Shown here: piece by piece, positions 37,065 through 46,623 of the stretch
Numbering within the stretch: the stretch's first letter is position 1
Layout of the letters: the number at the start of each line of letters is the position of its first letter
DNA from: Variovorax terrae
Lineage (GTDB): Bacteria > Pseudomonadota > Gammaproteobacteria > Burkholderiales > Burkholderiaceae_C
Reading direction: 5' to 3'
DNA: 64,000 bases
Assembly (NCBI RefSeq): GCF_022809125.1
Contig: NZ_JALGBI010000002.1
Coordinates: 1-64,000, forward strand
Made by a program: the position numbers and the translations under genes
The notes under the pieces: generated by a model
Told to the model about the DNA's origin: nothing
Database searches by the model: none
Seen by the model: only the letters and a program-made list of their open reading frames with translations

Positions 37065-37811
37065 ATGCCGATCGATCCGATTCAAGTCCTGCAGGCCGCG
37101 CAGCGGCCCGTGTCTGCGGGCCCGCTGCCGCCGTCCCTGCTGGTGGCCGGCGCCACCGGCGCGCTGGGCAACGAGGTGCTGCGCCGGCTGGTGGGCGCGC
37201 AGCGCTTCGCGCCGGTGCAGGTGCTGGCGGGCGAGCCGATCCAGGCCGGCCTGCGCGGCGTGCAGCTATTGCAGGTGGCGGCCGGCGGCGCCGCGCACTG
37301 GCCACCGGCGCCGGCCGAGGCGGGGCTCATCATGTTCGAGCCGCCGCGCCTGTACCACGACCGCGAGCGCGCGCTGTGGACGCCCATGCCCGGGCAACTG
37401 GTCGAGGTGGCGGCCTGGATGCGGCGCAGCGGCGTGCGCACGCTGGCCGTGGTGCTGCCGCATGCGCAGGGGCGGCTGCCCGAGGCGCTCAAGCGCGGCC
37501 TTGCCAGCCTGGACGAGCAGGCCGTGGCCGCGCTCGGCTTCGAGCGGCTGTTGATCGTGCGCTCGGCCGGCGAGCCAGCGGCTCGCACTGCCTCCGGGCT
37601 GCTGCCCAGGGTGGCGGCCTGGATGCTGTCCGTCTTCAGCTACATGGTGCCCAGCAGCGAGCAGCCGGTGCGCGCGGCCAAGGTCGCCGAGCTGGTGGAC
37701 GCGGCGCTGCAGCTGGCGCCGCCGGGCATCCACATCGCCGCGCCCGAGCTGGTGTGGCGGGCGGCCCAGGGCGACGTGCGCGGCGTCGCCGCCCAGTGGC
37801 TGCGCCCATGA
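37065..37811 (+). CDS. NAD(P)-binding Rossmann-fold protein
   Basis: 248 residues with a nucleotide-binding loop LLVAGATGALGNEVLRRL and a later RLLIVRSAGEPAAR segment, as in NAD(P)H-binding atypical short-chain dehydrogenases. No YxxxK catalytic motif is clear, so enzyme activity is uncertain. It is divergent from lemA with 44 bases between starts. Confidence 0.7.
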   Translation: MPIDPIQVLQAAQRPVSAGPLPPSLLVAGATGALGNEVLRRLVGAQRFAPVQVLAGEPIQAGLRGVQLLQVAAGGAAHWPPAPAEAGLIMFEPPRLYHDRERALWTPMPGQLVEVAAWMRRSGVRTLAVVLPHAQGRLPEALKRGLASLDEQAVAALGFERLLIVRSAGEPAARTASGLLPRVAAWMLSVFSYMVPSSEQPVRAAKVAELVDAALQLAPPGIHIAAPELVWRAAQGDVRGVAAQWLRP

Positions 37812-37856
37812 CCCCGGCCCGCTGTCGGGCGGGGCGCGCAGGTATGATCGATCATC

Positions 37857-38306
37857 ATGCCCAAAGCCAAACTCCATGCCGCCACGGTGGGGGGCTCCGC
37901 CGACGACATTGAAGCGGCCTTCTACGAGGCGCTGCAAGGCGGCGATATCGACAAGCTCATGGCCTGCTGGGCCGATGAGGACGAGATCGTCTGCGTGCAT
38001 CCCGGGGGGCCGCGCCTAGTGGGCGCCGCCGCCATCCGGACGGCGTTCGACGCCATGTTTGCCAATGGCAGCATCCGGGCCTGGCCGGAGCGGGTGCGCA
38101 AGGTCGATTCGCTGGCCAGCGCCGTGCACAACGTGCTCGAGCGCATCGAGGTCATGACGCCGGAAGGCCCGCACGAAGCCTGGGTGATCGCCACCAACGT
38201 GTACCACAAGACGGCGCAGGGCTGGCGCCTGGTGGCCCATCATGCCAGCCCCGGAACGCCCCACGAGGTGCAGGAGGGCAGCGAGGCGCCGCAGATGCTG
38301 CATTGA
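37857..38306 (+). CDS. NTF2-like (SnoaL/DUF4440-type) protein
   Basis: 149 residues: DDIEAAFYEALQGGDIDKLMACWADEDEIVCVHPGGPRLVG, ending WRLVAHHASPG. The cone-shaped NTF2-like fold is clear; the ligand or reaction is not. Proteins with this pattern are often annotated as ketosteroid isomerase-like. Confidence 0.8.
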   Translation: MPKAKLHAATVGGSADDIEAAFYEALQGGDIDKLMACWADEDEIVCVHPGGPRLVGAAAIRTAFDAMFANGSIRAWPERVRKVDSLASAVHNVLERIEVMTPEGPHEAWVIATNVYHKTAQGWRLVAHHASPGTPHEVQEGSEAPQMLH

Positions 38307-38334
38307 CCGGAAAAAGCATGATGTTGTGCTCCAT

Positions 38335-38375
38335 GTCCTTGTCCAGCGGACATTGTCTGCTATGAATTACGTAGC
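38335..38375 (-). repeat. GCT-N11-AGC bipartite repeat, copy 9 (covers a start codon)
   Basis: Minus strand GCTACGTAATTCATAGC (38375-38359), 17-base spacer, CAAGGAC (38341-38335). The plus-strand ATG of the hydrolase gene (38362) lies inside the palindrome. Confidence 0.6.
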
Positions 38376-39360
38376 GCCCTTCTGGCTGCCCGGCGGCAAT
38401 CTGCAGACCATCTGGCCCGCGCTGTTCTCGCGCCGTGCCTTCGGCCCGCCCCCGCAGTACCAGCGCGAACGCTGGGGCACGCCGGACGGCGACTTCATCG
38501 ACGTGGACTGGCTGGCGCCGCCCGGCGCCTCCCGCGAGCCCCGGGGCGCGGCGCAGCCCCTGCTGGTGCTGTTCCATGGCCTCGAAGGCACCTCGCGCAG
38601 CCATTACGCCGAAGCCTTTGCCGATCTCGCGCGCGAGCGCGGCTGGGCCTACGCCGTGCCGCATTTCCGCGGCTGCAGCGGCGAGATCAACCTGGCGCCG
38701 CGTGCCTACCACTCGGGCGACTTCGAGGAGATCGGCTGGATCCTGCAGCGCTTTCGCGCGCAATGGAAGCACCAGGGCGGCGGGCCGCTGGTGGCGGTGG
38801 GCATCTCGCTGGGCGGCAACGCGCTGCTGCGCTGGGCCGAGGAGATGGGCGAGGCGGCCGCCCCGGTGGCAGAGGCGGTGGCCTCGGTCTGCTCGCCGGT
38901 GGACCTCACGGCCGGCGGCCAGGCCATCGGGCGCGGCTTCAACCGGCTGGTCTACACGCGCATGTTCCTCAACACCATGGTGCCCAAGGCGCTGCAGAAG
39001 CTCGACCAGCACCCGGGCCTGTTCGACCGCGAGGCGCTGCTGGCGGCGCGCAGCCTGTACGAGTTCGACAACGTCTTCACCGCGCCGCTGCACGGCTTTC
39101 GCAGCACCGACGACTACTGGGCGCGGGCCTCGGCCAAGCCGCAGCTCGACCGCATCCGCATCCCGGCGCTGGTGGTCAACGCGCGCAACGATCCCTTCGT
39201 GCCGTCCTGGTGCCTGCCGCGGCCGGCCGAGGTGGGCGAGCGCGTGACGCTGTGGCAGCCGGTGCACGGCGGCCATGTCGGCTTTCCGCAGGGGCCGCTG
39301 CCGGGGCATGTGCGCAGCATGCCGGACGCGGTGGGCGGCTGGCTGGCCGAGCACAGCTAG
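38362..39360 (+). CDS. Alpha/beta hydrolase, YheT type
   Basis: 332 residues. MNYVAPFWLPGGNLQTIWPALFSRR is the YheT-type N-terminus. The nucleophile Ser 149 is in VGISLGGNALLRW, the acid is in VVNARNDPFVP and the His in VHGGHVGFP. The substrate is unknown. The ATG lies within a copy of the dispersed repeat; the frame is open upstream to 38242 but only inside the previous gene. Confidence 0.88.
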   Translation: MNYVAPFWLPGGNLQTIWPALFSRRAFGPPPQYQRERWGTPDGDFIDVDWLAPPGASREPRGAAQPLLVLFHGLEGTSRSHYAEAFADLARERGWAYAVPHFRGCSGEINLAPRAYHSGDFEEIGWILQRFRAQWKHQGGGPLVAVGISLGGNALLRWAEEMGEAAAPVAEAVASVCSPVDLTAGGQAIGRGFNRLVYTRMFLNTMVPKALQKLDQHPGLFDREALLAARSLYEFDNVFTAPLHGFRSTDDYWARASAKPQLDRIRIPALVVNARNDPFVPSWCLPRPAEVGERVTLWQPVHGGHVGFPQGPLPGHVRSMPDAVGGWLAEHS

Positions 39361-39401
39361 GGTTCAGCAGGCACGGCCGTCGGGCCGGGCACAATCCCTC
39401 C

Positions 39402-39950
39402 ATGGATGACATCGTTCGCCAGGCCATCGCCAAATGGCCCCACGTGCCCCACTGCTACGGCTGGCTGGGCCTGGATGCGCGCGGCAACTGGTACATGCGC
39501 GACGACCGCACCCAGGCGCTCGGGGCTTTCGCCAGCGGCGTGGCGGGCGCCCGGGGTTCGCTGCTGCGGCACGACAAGCTGGTCGACTTCATCCACCGCA
39601 ACTACGAAAGCGATGCCCAGGGCCAGTGGTTCTTCCAGAACGGCCCGCAGCGCGTCTATGTGGAGCTCGAAGCCACGCCCCTGGTCTGGCGCGTGGGCGG
39701 CGATCTGGCCGTCGCGGCGCACACCGGCCGCCCGGCCCGGCCGCAGCGCTGCGTGCTGGACGAGCACGGGCGCCTCTACCTGGACACCGATCTGGGTTTC
39801 GGGCTGGTGCACACCCAGGATGTGGCGCTCGCGGCCGAGGCGATCGAGCAGGGCCTGTGGGTGCCGCAGGACATGGCCACGCACGAGCTGCCGGCGCGTT
39901 TTGGCTATGTGCGCAGCCCGGCGGCCCGCCAGGCGCTACAAAATCAATAG
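39402..39950 (+). CDS. Conserved hypothetical protein
   Basis: 182 residues: MDDIVRQAIAKWPHVPHCYGWLGLDARGNWYMRDD, HDKLVDFIHRNYESDAQGQWFFQNGPQRVYVELE, and LYLDTDLGFGLVHTQDV. I associate it with a conserved Burkholderiales family (possibly catalogued under DUF2946), but the name is uncertain. It is probably soluble, with many aromatic residues. Its TAG stop is supplied by a dispersed repeat. Confidence 0.75.
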   Translation: MDDIVRQAIAKWPHVPHCYGWLGLDARGNWYMRDDRTQALGAFASGVAGARGSLLRHDKLVDFIHRNYESDAQGQWFFQNGPQRVYVELEATPLVWRVGGDLAVAAHTGRPARPQRCVLDEHGRLYLDTDLGFGLVHTQDVALAAEAIEQGLWVPQDMATHELPARFGYVRSPAARQALQNQ

Positions 39951-39975
39951 CAAACAACGACCGGTGGACCTGGAC
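39935..39975 (+). repeat. GCT-N11-AGC bipartite repeat, copy 10 (covers a stop codon)
   Basis: GCTACAAAATCAATAGC at 39935-39951, 17-base spacer, CCTGGAC at 39969-39975 followed by ATCGGGC as in copy 2. The TAG stop of the preceding gene (39948-39950) is inside. Confidence 0.7.
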
Positions 39976-39995
39976 ATCGGGCCGATTCGGGCATG

Positions 39996-40019
39996 AAAAA
40001 GCCGGTCGGCGACCGGCTT
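39996..40019 (-). terminator. Terminator of the cytochrome c gene
   Basis: On the minus strand AAGCCGGTC pairs with GACCGGCTT (9 bp, loop GCC), followed by TTT. It lies 24 bases after the cytochrome stop. Confidence 0.85.
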
Positions 40020-40043
40020 GGGGGAACAGGCGGGCAGAACGCC

Positions 40044-40625
40044 TTACTTGGTGGCCTGCGAAGCCGCGGCGGCCGGGGCCGAGGCGGCTGCTGCCGGGGC
40101 CTGCGGCTCGGCGAACTTGGCGCCGCCGGCGTTGGCCATGTAGACCACGGCGCGGGCGACCTCGAGGTCTTCGAAGTCACCGCCGCCCTGTGCGCCCATG
40201 GCGCCCTTGCCATGCAGGGCCGCGTTCAGCAGGGTGTCATACCCGGTCTTGATGCGCGGGCCCCAGGCGGCGGCATCGCCGAACTTGGGCGCGCCGGCCA
40301 GGCCGGCCGAGTGGCAGGTGGTGCACTGGGCCTTGAACACTTCCTCGCCGGTCTTGAGGGCGCGGTTGGCGTCGCGGATCTCCACGGTGCCGACCTTCTG
40401 CAGGCGCTCGGCCACGCCCTTGTCGCGCGCCTGCTGGCTGATGCCCCCCAGCGCCATGCTGTCCGCCTCGGCCGTGCCGGCGGGCTTGGCGCCCGACACC
40501 ACGTAGTACACGAGGCCGATGATGGCGAAGACGGGAACGACGAACGAGAAAAATACCGCAATCAGCAGCTGCTTGGGGTTCTTGATCGGGCCGGTATGGG
40601 CTTCTTCGTGGCTGTTATCGCTCAT
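40044..40625 (-). CDS. Membrane-anchored class I cytochrome c (c5-like)
   Basis: 193 residues: cytoplasmic N-terminus, one membrane helix (about 20-43), a linker, then a monohaem domain with CTTCH at residues 101-105 and a Met-containing GKGAMGAQGGG loop. The C-terminal tail is Ala/Pro-rich. It would act as a periplasmic electron carrier. A TATAAT -10 element lies on the minus strand at 40671-40666 upstream of the ATG; no good -35 is seen. Confidence 0.88.
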   Translation of the reverse strand: MSDNSHEEAHTGPIKNPKQLLIAVFFSFVVPVFAIIGLVYYVVSGAKPAGTAEADSMALGGISQQARDKGVAERLQKVGTVEIRDANRALKTGEEVFKAQCTTCHSAGLAGAPKFGDAAAWGPRIKTGYDTLLNAALHGKGAMGAQGGGDFEDLEVARAVVYMANAGGAKFAEPQAPAAAASAPAAAASQATK

Positions 40626-40698
40626 GGCGTCCTCAAAAAATCGGGGGCTTTGAAATCAACCTTTGATTATAGCTGCCGCCCCTGGTAAACCCCTAAAC

Positions 40699-40716
40699 AA
40701 CGGCCGAGGGGCCGTT
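40699..40716 (-). terminator. Hairpin after the efflux operon
   Basis: AACGGCC (40699-40705) pairs with GGCCGTT (40710-40716) around a 4-base loop. On the minus strand it is followed by GTTTAGG. It is 41 bases after the outer-membrane factor stop and probably ends the efflux transcript. Confidence 0.5.
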
Positions 40717-40757
40717 GCTCGGGGGCTACCTGCGAGTGAAGAGAGGCGTCGGGGCGT

Positions 40758-42182
40758 TCAGGACGCCGGCGCGGCCGCCGGTTCCTTCCAGCCGCCGCCC
40801 AGCGACTTGTACAGCGTGACCTGGTTCTGCAGCTGCGCCAGCTGGATCTGCAGCGCACCCTGGCGCGCGGTGAACAGCGAGCGCTGGGCATCGAGCAGGT
40901 CGAGGTAGCTGGCCACGCCGTTGCTGTAGCGCAGGTCGGACAGCTTGTAGCGCGTGGTCTCGGCCTCCACCTGGGCCTGCTGCGCGCGCAGCTGCTCGCC
41001 CAGCGTGGCGCGGCCGGCCAGCGCGTCGGCCACTTCGCGGAAGGCGCCCTGGATCGCCTTCTCGTACTGCGCCACGGCGATGTCGCGCCCGGCCCGGGCT
41101 GAGTCCAGCCGCGCCTGGTTGCGGCCGGCGTCGAAGATCGGCAGCACCAGCTGCGGCGCCCAGCTCCAGGCGCCGACCGCGCCGCCGCTGAACAGGTTCG
41201 ACAGCTCGGTGCTGGCCCGGCCCACGCTGGCGGTGAGGGTGATGCTCGGGAAGAACGCGGCGCGCGCCGCGCCGATGCTGGCATTGGCCGAGAGCAGTTG
41301 CTGTTCGGCCTGCCGGATGTCGGGCCGGCGCGTGAGCAGGTCGCTCGGCAGCCCGGCCGGCACGTCGGCCAGCAGGGGCACGCCGCTGAGCAGCTCGGGG
41401 CCCGCCGGCAGGTCGGCCGGGATCGGCTGGCCCAGCAGCAGCACCAGGGCGTTTTCGTCCTGCGCGCGCTGGCGCTGGGCCTGCGCCAGCGTGGCCTTGG
41501 CGGCTTCGAGCAGCGAACGGGCCTGGGCATAGTCCAGCTCGGAGGCCACGCCGTTGTCGAAGCGCAGCTTGGTGAGCTTGAGCGATTCCTCGCGCGTGGT
41601 CAGGGTTTCGCGCGTCAGCGCCAGCAGCTCGTTGTCGGCCAGCCAGTTGAGGTAGCCGTTGGCGACCGACGCCACCAGGCTGATCTGCACCGTCTTGCGC
41701 GCTTCCTCGGTGGTCAGGAAACTGGCCTGGGCCGACTGGCTGAGCGCGCGCACGCGGCCGAAGAAGTCGAGCTCGTACGAGGTGACCGACAGCCCGGCCG
41801 TGGCCACGCTGGAGAGGCCGGGGCCGGTAGCGCTCGGGTTCTGGCGCGTTTCGGTGACGGCCGCGCTCACACTGGGCAACTGGTCGGCGCGCTTGATCTG
41901 GTACTGCGCGCGGGCCTGCTCGATGTTGAGCACGGCGATGCGCAGGTCGCGGTTGTTCTGCAGGGCCAACTCGATCAGCCGCCTCAGCCGCGCGTCGCTG
42001 AAGAAGTCGCGCCAGTCGATGTCGGCCGCCGCCTGGCTGGCCGGCGCGGTGGCCGCCGGGGCGGGCCAGGTGGTGGCCACCGGGGCGGCCGGCCGCTCGT
42101 AGGCCGGGATCATCGAGCAGCCCGCCAGCAGCAGGGCAGCAGCCAGCGCGCTCAGGGCCGGGAGGGAAGAGGTGTTATGCAT
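40758..42182 (-). CDS. RND efflux outer-membrane lipoprotein (NodT/OprM family)
   Basis: 474 residues: lipobox LLLAGC (Cys 21), then a TolC-type duplicated helix/strand repeat (LIELALQNNRDLRIAVLNIEQARAQYQIKRADQLPSV, LLTRRPDIRQAEQQLLSANASIGAARAAFFPSI). It provides the outer-membrane channel for the pump. The start at 42182 overlaps the pump gene by eight bases. Confidence 0.93.
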   Translation of the reverse strand: MHNTSSLPALSALAAALLLAGCSMIPAYERPAAPVATTWPAPAATAPASQAAADIDWRDFFSDARLRRLIELALQNNRDLRIAVLNIEQARAQYQIKRADQLPSVSAAVTETRQNPSATGPGLSSVATAGLSVTSYELDFFGRVRALSQSAQASFLTTEEARKTVQISLVASVANGYLNWLADNELLALTRETLTTREESLKLTKLRFDNGVASELDYAQARSLLEAAKATLAQAQRQRAQDENALVLLLGQPIPADLPAGPELLSGVPLLADVPAGLPSDLLTRRPDIRQAEQQLLSANASIGAARAAFFPSITLTASVGRASTELSNLFSGGAVGAWSWAPQLVLPIFDAGRNQARLDSARAGRDIAVAQYEKAIQGAFREVADALAGRATLGEQLRAQQAQVEAETTRYKLSDLRYSNGVASYLDLLDAQRSLFTARQGALQIQLAQLQNQVTLYKSLGGGWKEPAAAPAS

Positions 42183-45100
42183 GAGGGGTTTCTCCCACGC
42201 CGGCATGCTCGGCATGTTCGGCATAGATCTTTCTCTGGCGCTCGCTGCCTTTGAAAATCGAGCGCACGACCACGAAGAACGTCGGCACGAAGAACACGGC
42301 CAGCGCCGTGCCGGTCAGCATGCCGCCCAGCACGCCGGTGCCGATGGCGCGCTGGCTGGCCGAGCTGGCGCCCGTGGCGATGGCCAGCGGCAGCACGCCC
42401 AGCATGAAGGCCAGCGAGGTCATGACGATGGGGCGGAACCGCAGGTGGGCCGCGGCCAGCGCCGACTCGACCACGCCCTTGCCCTGGGCCTGCAGGTCCT
42501 TGGCGAACTCGATGATCAGAATCGCGTTCTTGGAGGCCAGGCCGATGATGGTGATCAGCCCCACCTGGAAGTACACGTCGTTCGACAGGCCGCGCAGCAG
42601 CGTGGCCAGCAGCACGCCCAGCACGCCCAGCGGCACCACCAGGATCACCGACATCGGGATCGACCAGCTCTCGTACAGCGCGGCCAGGCACAGGAACACC
42701 GCCAGCAGCGCGAAGCCGTAGAGCAGCAGGGCCTGCGAGCCGGCGAGTTTTTCCTCGCGCGACTGGCCGGTCCACTCGAAGCCGAAGCCCTCGGGCAGCT
42801 TGGCCGCCAGGCGCTCCATCTCGTTCATGGCGTCGCCCGTGCTGTAGCCCTGCGCGGCGTCGCCGCCGATGCGCATGGCGGGGTAGCCGTTGTAGCGCAC
42901 GGTCTGCATCGGGCCGCTGATCCAGCGCGTGGTGGCCACGGCCGACAGCGGCACCGTTTGGCCCTGCGTGTTGAGCACGTTGATCCGCAGGATGTCCTCG
43001 GGCTGCATGCGCGCGGCGGCCTCCGCCTGCACCACGACGCGCTGCATCCGGCCCTGGTTCGGGAAGTCGTTGACGTAGGACGAGCCGAGCGCCGTGGAGA
43101 TCGCGCTGTTGATCGCGGCGAAGCCCACGCCCTGGGCATTGGCCTTGTCGCGGTCGATGTCGATCTGCAGTTGAGGCGCGTCTTCCAGGCCGTCGGGCCG
43201 CACGCCGCTCAGGATCTTGCTCTGCGAGGCCATGCCCAGCATCTGGTTGCGCGCGCCCACCAACGCCTCGTGTCCCTTGCCGCCGCGGTCCTGCAGCCGG
43301 AAGGTGAAGCCCGAGGCCGTGCCGAGCTCGGGGATGGGCGGCGGCGACAGCGGGTAGATGAAGGCGTCGCGGATGCCCATGAGCGCGCCGAAGGCACGGC
43401 CGGCCAGGCCCTGGGCGCTGTGCCCGGCGCCCTTGCGCTCGGCCCAGTCCTTGAGCGTGACGAACGCCAGGCCGGCGTTCTGGCCCTGGCCCGAGAAGCT
43501 GAAGCCCAGCACGCCCACCATGCTCTGCACTTCAGGCTGCTTGAGCATGAAGCCTTCGACCTGCGCCATCACCGACTGGGTGCGCTCGAGCGTGGCGCCC
43601 GGGGGCAGCTGCACGTTCACGATGATGTAGCCCTGGTCTTCGTTGGGCAGGAACGAGGAGGGCAGGCGCTTGTAGACCAGCGCCACGGCCGCGATGATCG
43701 CCAGGTAGATGATCATCATGCGGCCGCTGCGCCGCAGGATGCGGGCCACCCAGCCTTCATAGCCCTTGGCGGTGCGCGAGAAGCCGCGGTTGAACCAGCC
43801 GAAGAAGCCTTTCTTCTCGTGGTGGTGCCCGGCCTCGACCGGCTTGAGCAGCGTGGCGCACAACGCGGGCGTGAGCGACAGCGCCATGAAGGCCGAGAAG
43901 CCGATGGAGGCCACCATCACCGCCGAGAACTGGCGGTAGATGTTGCCGGTCGAGCCGCTGAAGAAGGCCAGCGGCACGAACACCGAGATCAGCACCACGG
44001 TCACGCCGATGATGGCGCCCGAGATCTGGCTCATGGCCTTGCGCGTGGCCTGCAGCGGCGGCAGCCCTTCCTCGCTCATGATGCGCTCGACGTTCTCCAC
44101 CACCACGATGGCGTCGTCCACCACGATGCCGATCACCAGTACCATGCCAAACATGGTCAGCACGTTGATCGAGAAGCCCAGCGCCAGCAGCGCGGCGAAG
44201 GTGCCCAGCAGGGCCACCGGCACCACGATGGTCGGAATGACGGTGTAGCGCCAGTTCTGCAGGAACAGGAACATCACCAGGAACACCAGCACCACGGCTT
44301 CGATCAGGGTCTCGGCCACCTGCGAGATCGAGATCTTGACGAAGCGCGAGCTGTCGTAGGGGATCTCCCACTTCACGCCCTTGGGGAAGTAGCGCTCGAG
44401 TTCCTGCATGCGCTGGCGCACTTCCTTGGCCGCGGCCAGCGCGTTGCCGGTGGGCGAGAGCTGCACGCCGATGCCGACCGCGGGCTTGCCGTTCAGGCGC
44501 GCCGAGGTCGAGTAGGCCTGGGCGCCGAGCTCGATGCGGGCCACGTCCTTCAGGCGCACGGCGGAGCCGTCGGTGTTGGCGCGCAGCACGATGTTGCCGA
44601 ACTGCGCGACGCTGCCGAGCTGGCCCGGCACCACCACCGTGGCGGCCATGGTCTGGCCGGGCACGTTGGGCAGGTTGCCGATGCTGCCGGCCGAGACCTG
44701 GGCGTTCTGTGCCTGGATCGCGTTGTTCACGTCGCCGGCCGACAGGCCGTAGCTGACCAGCTTGGCCGGATCGATCCAGATGCGCATGGCGCGCTCGGAG
44801 CCGAACAGCTGGGCCTGGCCGATGCCGGGCAGGCGCTGGATTTCGGGCACCACGTTGCGCGCGGCATAGTCACCCAGGGCGTCGATGTCGAACGAGGGGT
44901 CGTCCGAGGACAGCATGGTGAACAGCAGGAAGTTGGCGCGCGATTTTTCCACGCGCACGCCTTGCTGGTTGACCACGCTGGGCAGGCGCGGTGTGGCGCG
45001 CGAGAGGCGGTTCTGCACCTCCACCTGCGCCAGGTCGGCATTGGTGCCGGGCTCGAAGCTCAGCGTGATCTGGCCGGAGCCGTCGGCCTGGCTGACCGAC

Positions 45101-45336
45101 TCCATGTAGGCCAGGCCGGGCGCGCCGTTCATCTCGCGCTCGATCACGGCCAGCACGCTGTCTTCCAGCGTCTGGGCCGAAGCGCCCGGGTAGGCGGCGG
45201 AAATCACGATGGTCGGCGGCGCCACCGACGGGTATTGCGCGATCGGTAGCTGGGTGATGGAAACCGCGCCCATCACCATGACGAACAGCGCGATCACCCA
45301 GGCGAAGATGGGCCGATCGATGAAGAACTTTGCCAT
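42175..45336 (-). CDS. RND multidrug efflux pump, AcrB/HAE1 family
   Basis: 1053 residues, full-length trimeric proton antiporter. The proton relay Asp pair is in GIVVDDAIVVVENVERIM and the relay Lys in GLASKNAILIIEFAKDL. N-terminus MAKFFIDRPIFAWVIALFVM is typical of AcrB/MexB. The substrates cannot be told, but AcrB-like pumps export many drugs and dyes. It is second in the adaptor-pump-channel operon. Confidence 0.96.
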   Translation of the reverse strand: MAKFFIDRPIFAWVIALFVMVMGAVSITQLPIAQYPSVAPPTIVISAAYPGASAQTLEDSVLAVIEREMNGAPGLAYMESVSQADGSGQITLSFEPGTNADLAQVEVQNRLSRATPRLPSVVNQQGVRVEKSRANFLLFTMLSSDDPSFDIDALGDYAARNVVPEIQRLPGIGQAQLFGSERAMRIWIDPAKLVSYGLSAGDVNNAIQAQNAQVSAGSIGNLPNVPGQTMAATVVVPGQLGSVAQFGNIVLRANTDGSAVRLKDVARIELGAQAYSTSARLNGKPAVGIGVQLSPTGNALAAAKEVRQRMQELERYFPKGVKWEIPYDSSRFVKISISQVAETLIEAVVLVFLVMFLFLQNWRYTVIPTIVVPVALLGTFAALLALGFSINVLTMFGMVLVIGIVVDDAIVVVENVERIMSEEGLPPLQATRKAMSQISGAIIGVTVVLISVFVPLAFFSGSTGNIYRQFSAVMVASIGFSAFMALSLTPALCATLLKPVEAGHHHEKKGFFGWFNRGFSRTAKGYEGWVARILRRSGRMMIIYLAIIAAVALVYKRLPSSFLPNEDQGYIIVNVQLPPGATLERTQSVMAQVEGFMLKQPEVQSMVGVLGFSFSGQGQNAGLAFVTLKDWAERKGAGHSAQGLAGRAFGALMGIRDAFIYPLSPPPIPELGTASGFTFRLQDRGGKGHEALVGARNQMLGMASQSKILSGVRPDGLEDAPQLQIDIDRDKANAQGVGFAAINSAISTALGSSYVNDFPNQGRMQRVVVQAEAAARMQPEDILRINVLNTQGQTVPLSAVATTRWISGPMQTVRYNGYPAMRIGGDAAQGYSTGDAMNEMERLAAKLPEGFGFEWTGQSREEKLAGSQALLLYGFALLAVFLCLAALYESWSIPMSVILVVPLGVLGVLLATLLRGLSNDVYFQVGLITIIGLASKNAILIIEFAKDLQAQGKGVVESALAAAHLRFRPIVMTSLAFMLGVLPLAIATGASSASQRAIGTGVLGGMLTGTALAVFFVPTFFVVVRSIFKGSERQRKIYAEHAEHAGVGETPHA

Positions 45337-45348
45337 GCAGCAGTCTCC

Positions 45349-46623
45349 TTATTGCTTGGCTGCGGAGGCCGCGGCGGTCGGGGCGGAGGCGGCTGCCGCG
45401 GGGCCGGAGGCTGCTGCGGCCGGCGCCTTGGCCCCGCCGGGTTGCCACGGCACGGGTTTGACCTTGGTGACGCCCGGCATCAGTTTCATGACGCCGTCCA
45501 CCATGACCTGCTCGCCAGCCTTCAGGCCGTCGAGGATGATCCACTGGTTGCCCTTGGCGCCGCCCACCTTGACGGAGCGCGGGCTCAGGGCGCCGTCGGC
45601 GCCGACCACCATCACCGTGTCGCCCTGGGCGGTGCGCGTGACCGCCTGCTGCGGCAGCATGATGGCGTTGCTGGCCTGCGCCTGCTCCAGGCGCACGCGC
45701 ACGTACAGGCCGGGCAGCAGCAGGCCGCTCGGGTTGGGCACCTCGGCGCGCAGCGTGATCTGGCCCGTGGTGGCGTCCACCGTCAGGTCGGAAAACAGCA
45801 GCTTGCCGGCCTGGGTGTGTTCGGTGCCATCTTCGAGCACCAGGCGCACGCTGGCGGCCTCGGAGCCCGGCGCGCGCTTGAGCTGGCCGTCGGCCATGGC
45901 CTTGCGCAGCTTCATCACGTCCGTGGCCGACTGGGTGAAGTTCACGTACATCGGGTTGATCTGCTGCACCACGGCCAACTGCGTGGCCTCGCCCTGGCCC
46001 ACCAGGGCGCCCTCGGTGACCAGGGCGCGCCCGATGCGTCCGGCGATCGGCGCGGTCACGCTGGCGTAGCCGAGATTGATCCTGGCGGTCTGTACCGCGG
46101 CCTTGCCGGCGGCCACGTCGGCCTGGGCCGATTTCTGCGAGGCCACGGCGGTGGCGTAGTCTTGCTTGCTCACGGCATTGGCTTCCACCAGCGGCTTGTA
46201 GCGCTCGGCCAGCGCGGTGGCCTGGGCCAGGTTGGCCTCGGCGCGCGCCAGCGTGGCCTGTGCGCTTTCGTAGGCGGCGGCATAGGGGGCCGGGTCGATC
46301 TGGAACAGCGGCTGGCCGGCCTTGACGTCGCTGCCCTCGCGGAACAGCCGTTTTTGCAGGATGCCGGCGGCACGCGCCCGGACCTGCGCAATGCGCGAAG
46401 CCTCCAGGCGGCCGGGCAGCTCGGTCACCAGGCCCACATCACCGGGCGTGACGGTGACCACGCCCACTTCGGGCGGCGGCATGCCGCCTCCACCGCCCTG
46501 GGCCTGGGCGGCATCCTTGGCGCCGCAGCCGGCGAGCAGCAGGGCCAGGGCCAGGCCGCCGAGCACGAAACGGCCGGGACGGGCAAACAGCGGATCAGAC
46601 TTGATATTGCTCAAGGCAGGCAT
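45349..46623 (-). CDS. RND efflux periplasmic adaptor, AcrA family
   Basis: 424 residues: lipobox LLLAGC (Cys 33), a lipoyl/hairpin region (ARAAGILQKRLFREGSDVKAGQPLFQIDPAPYAAAYESA, then a long helical hairpin) and beta-barrel domains (GLYVRVRLEQAQASNAIMLPQQAV). The C-terminus is Ala-rich. The start at 46623 is chosen because the segment upstream carries the operator and promoter region. Confidence 0.93.
   Translation of the reverse strand: MPALSNIKSDPLFARPGRFVLGGLALALLLAGCGAKDAAQAQGGGGGMPPPEVGVVTVTPGDVGLVTELPGRLEASRIAQVRARAAGILQKRLFREGSDVKAGQPLFQIDPAPYAAAYESAQATLARAEANLAQATALAERYKPLVEANAVSKQDYATAVASQKSAQADVAAGKAAVQTARINLGYASVTAPIAGRIGRALVTEGALVGQGEATQLAVVQQINPMYVNFTQSATDVMKLRKAMADGQLKRAPGSEAASVRLVLEDGTEHTQAGKLLFSDLTVDATTGQITLRAEVPNPSGLLLPGLYVRVRLEQAQASNAIMLPQQAVTRTAQGDTVMVVGADGALSPRSVKVGGAKGNQWIILDGLKAGEQVMVDGVMKLMPGVTKVKPVPWQPGGAKAPAAAASGPAAAASAPTAAASAAKQ

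Noticed and set aside
42172..45249. A 1025-codon plus-strand open frame opposite the RND pump
   Set aside because: It is antisense to a full-length AcrB homologue and rich in His, Arg and Gly as expected from the complementary strand of GC-rich genes. No family was recognised.
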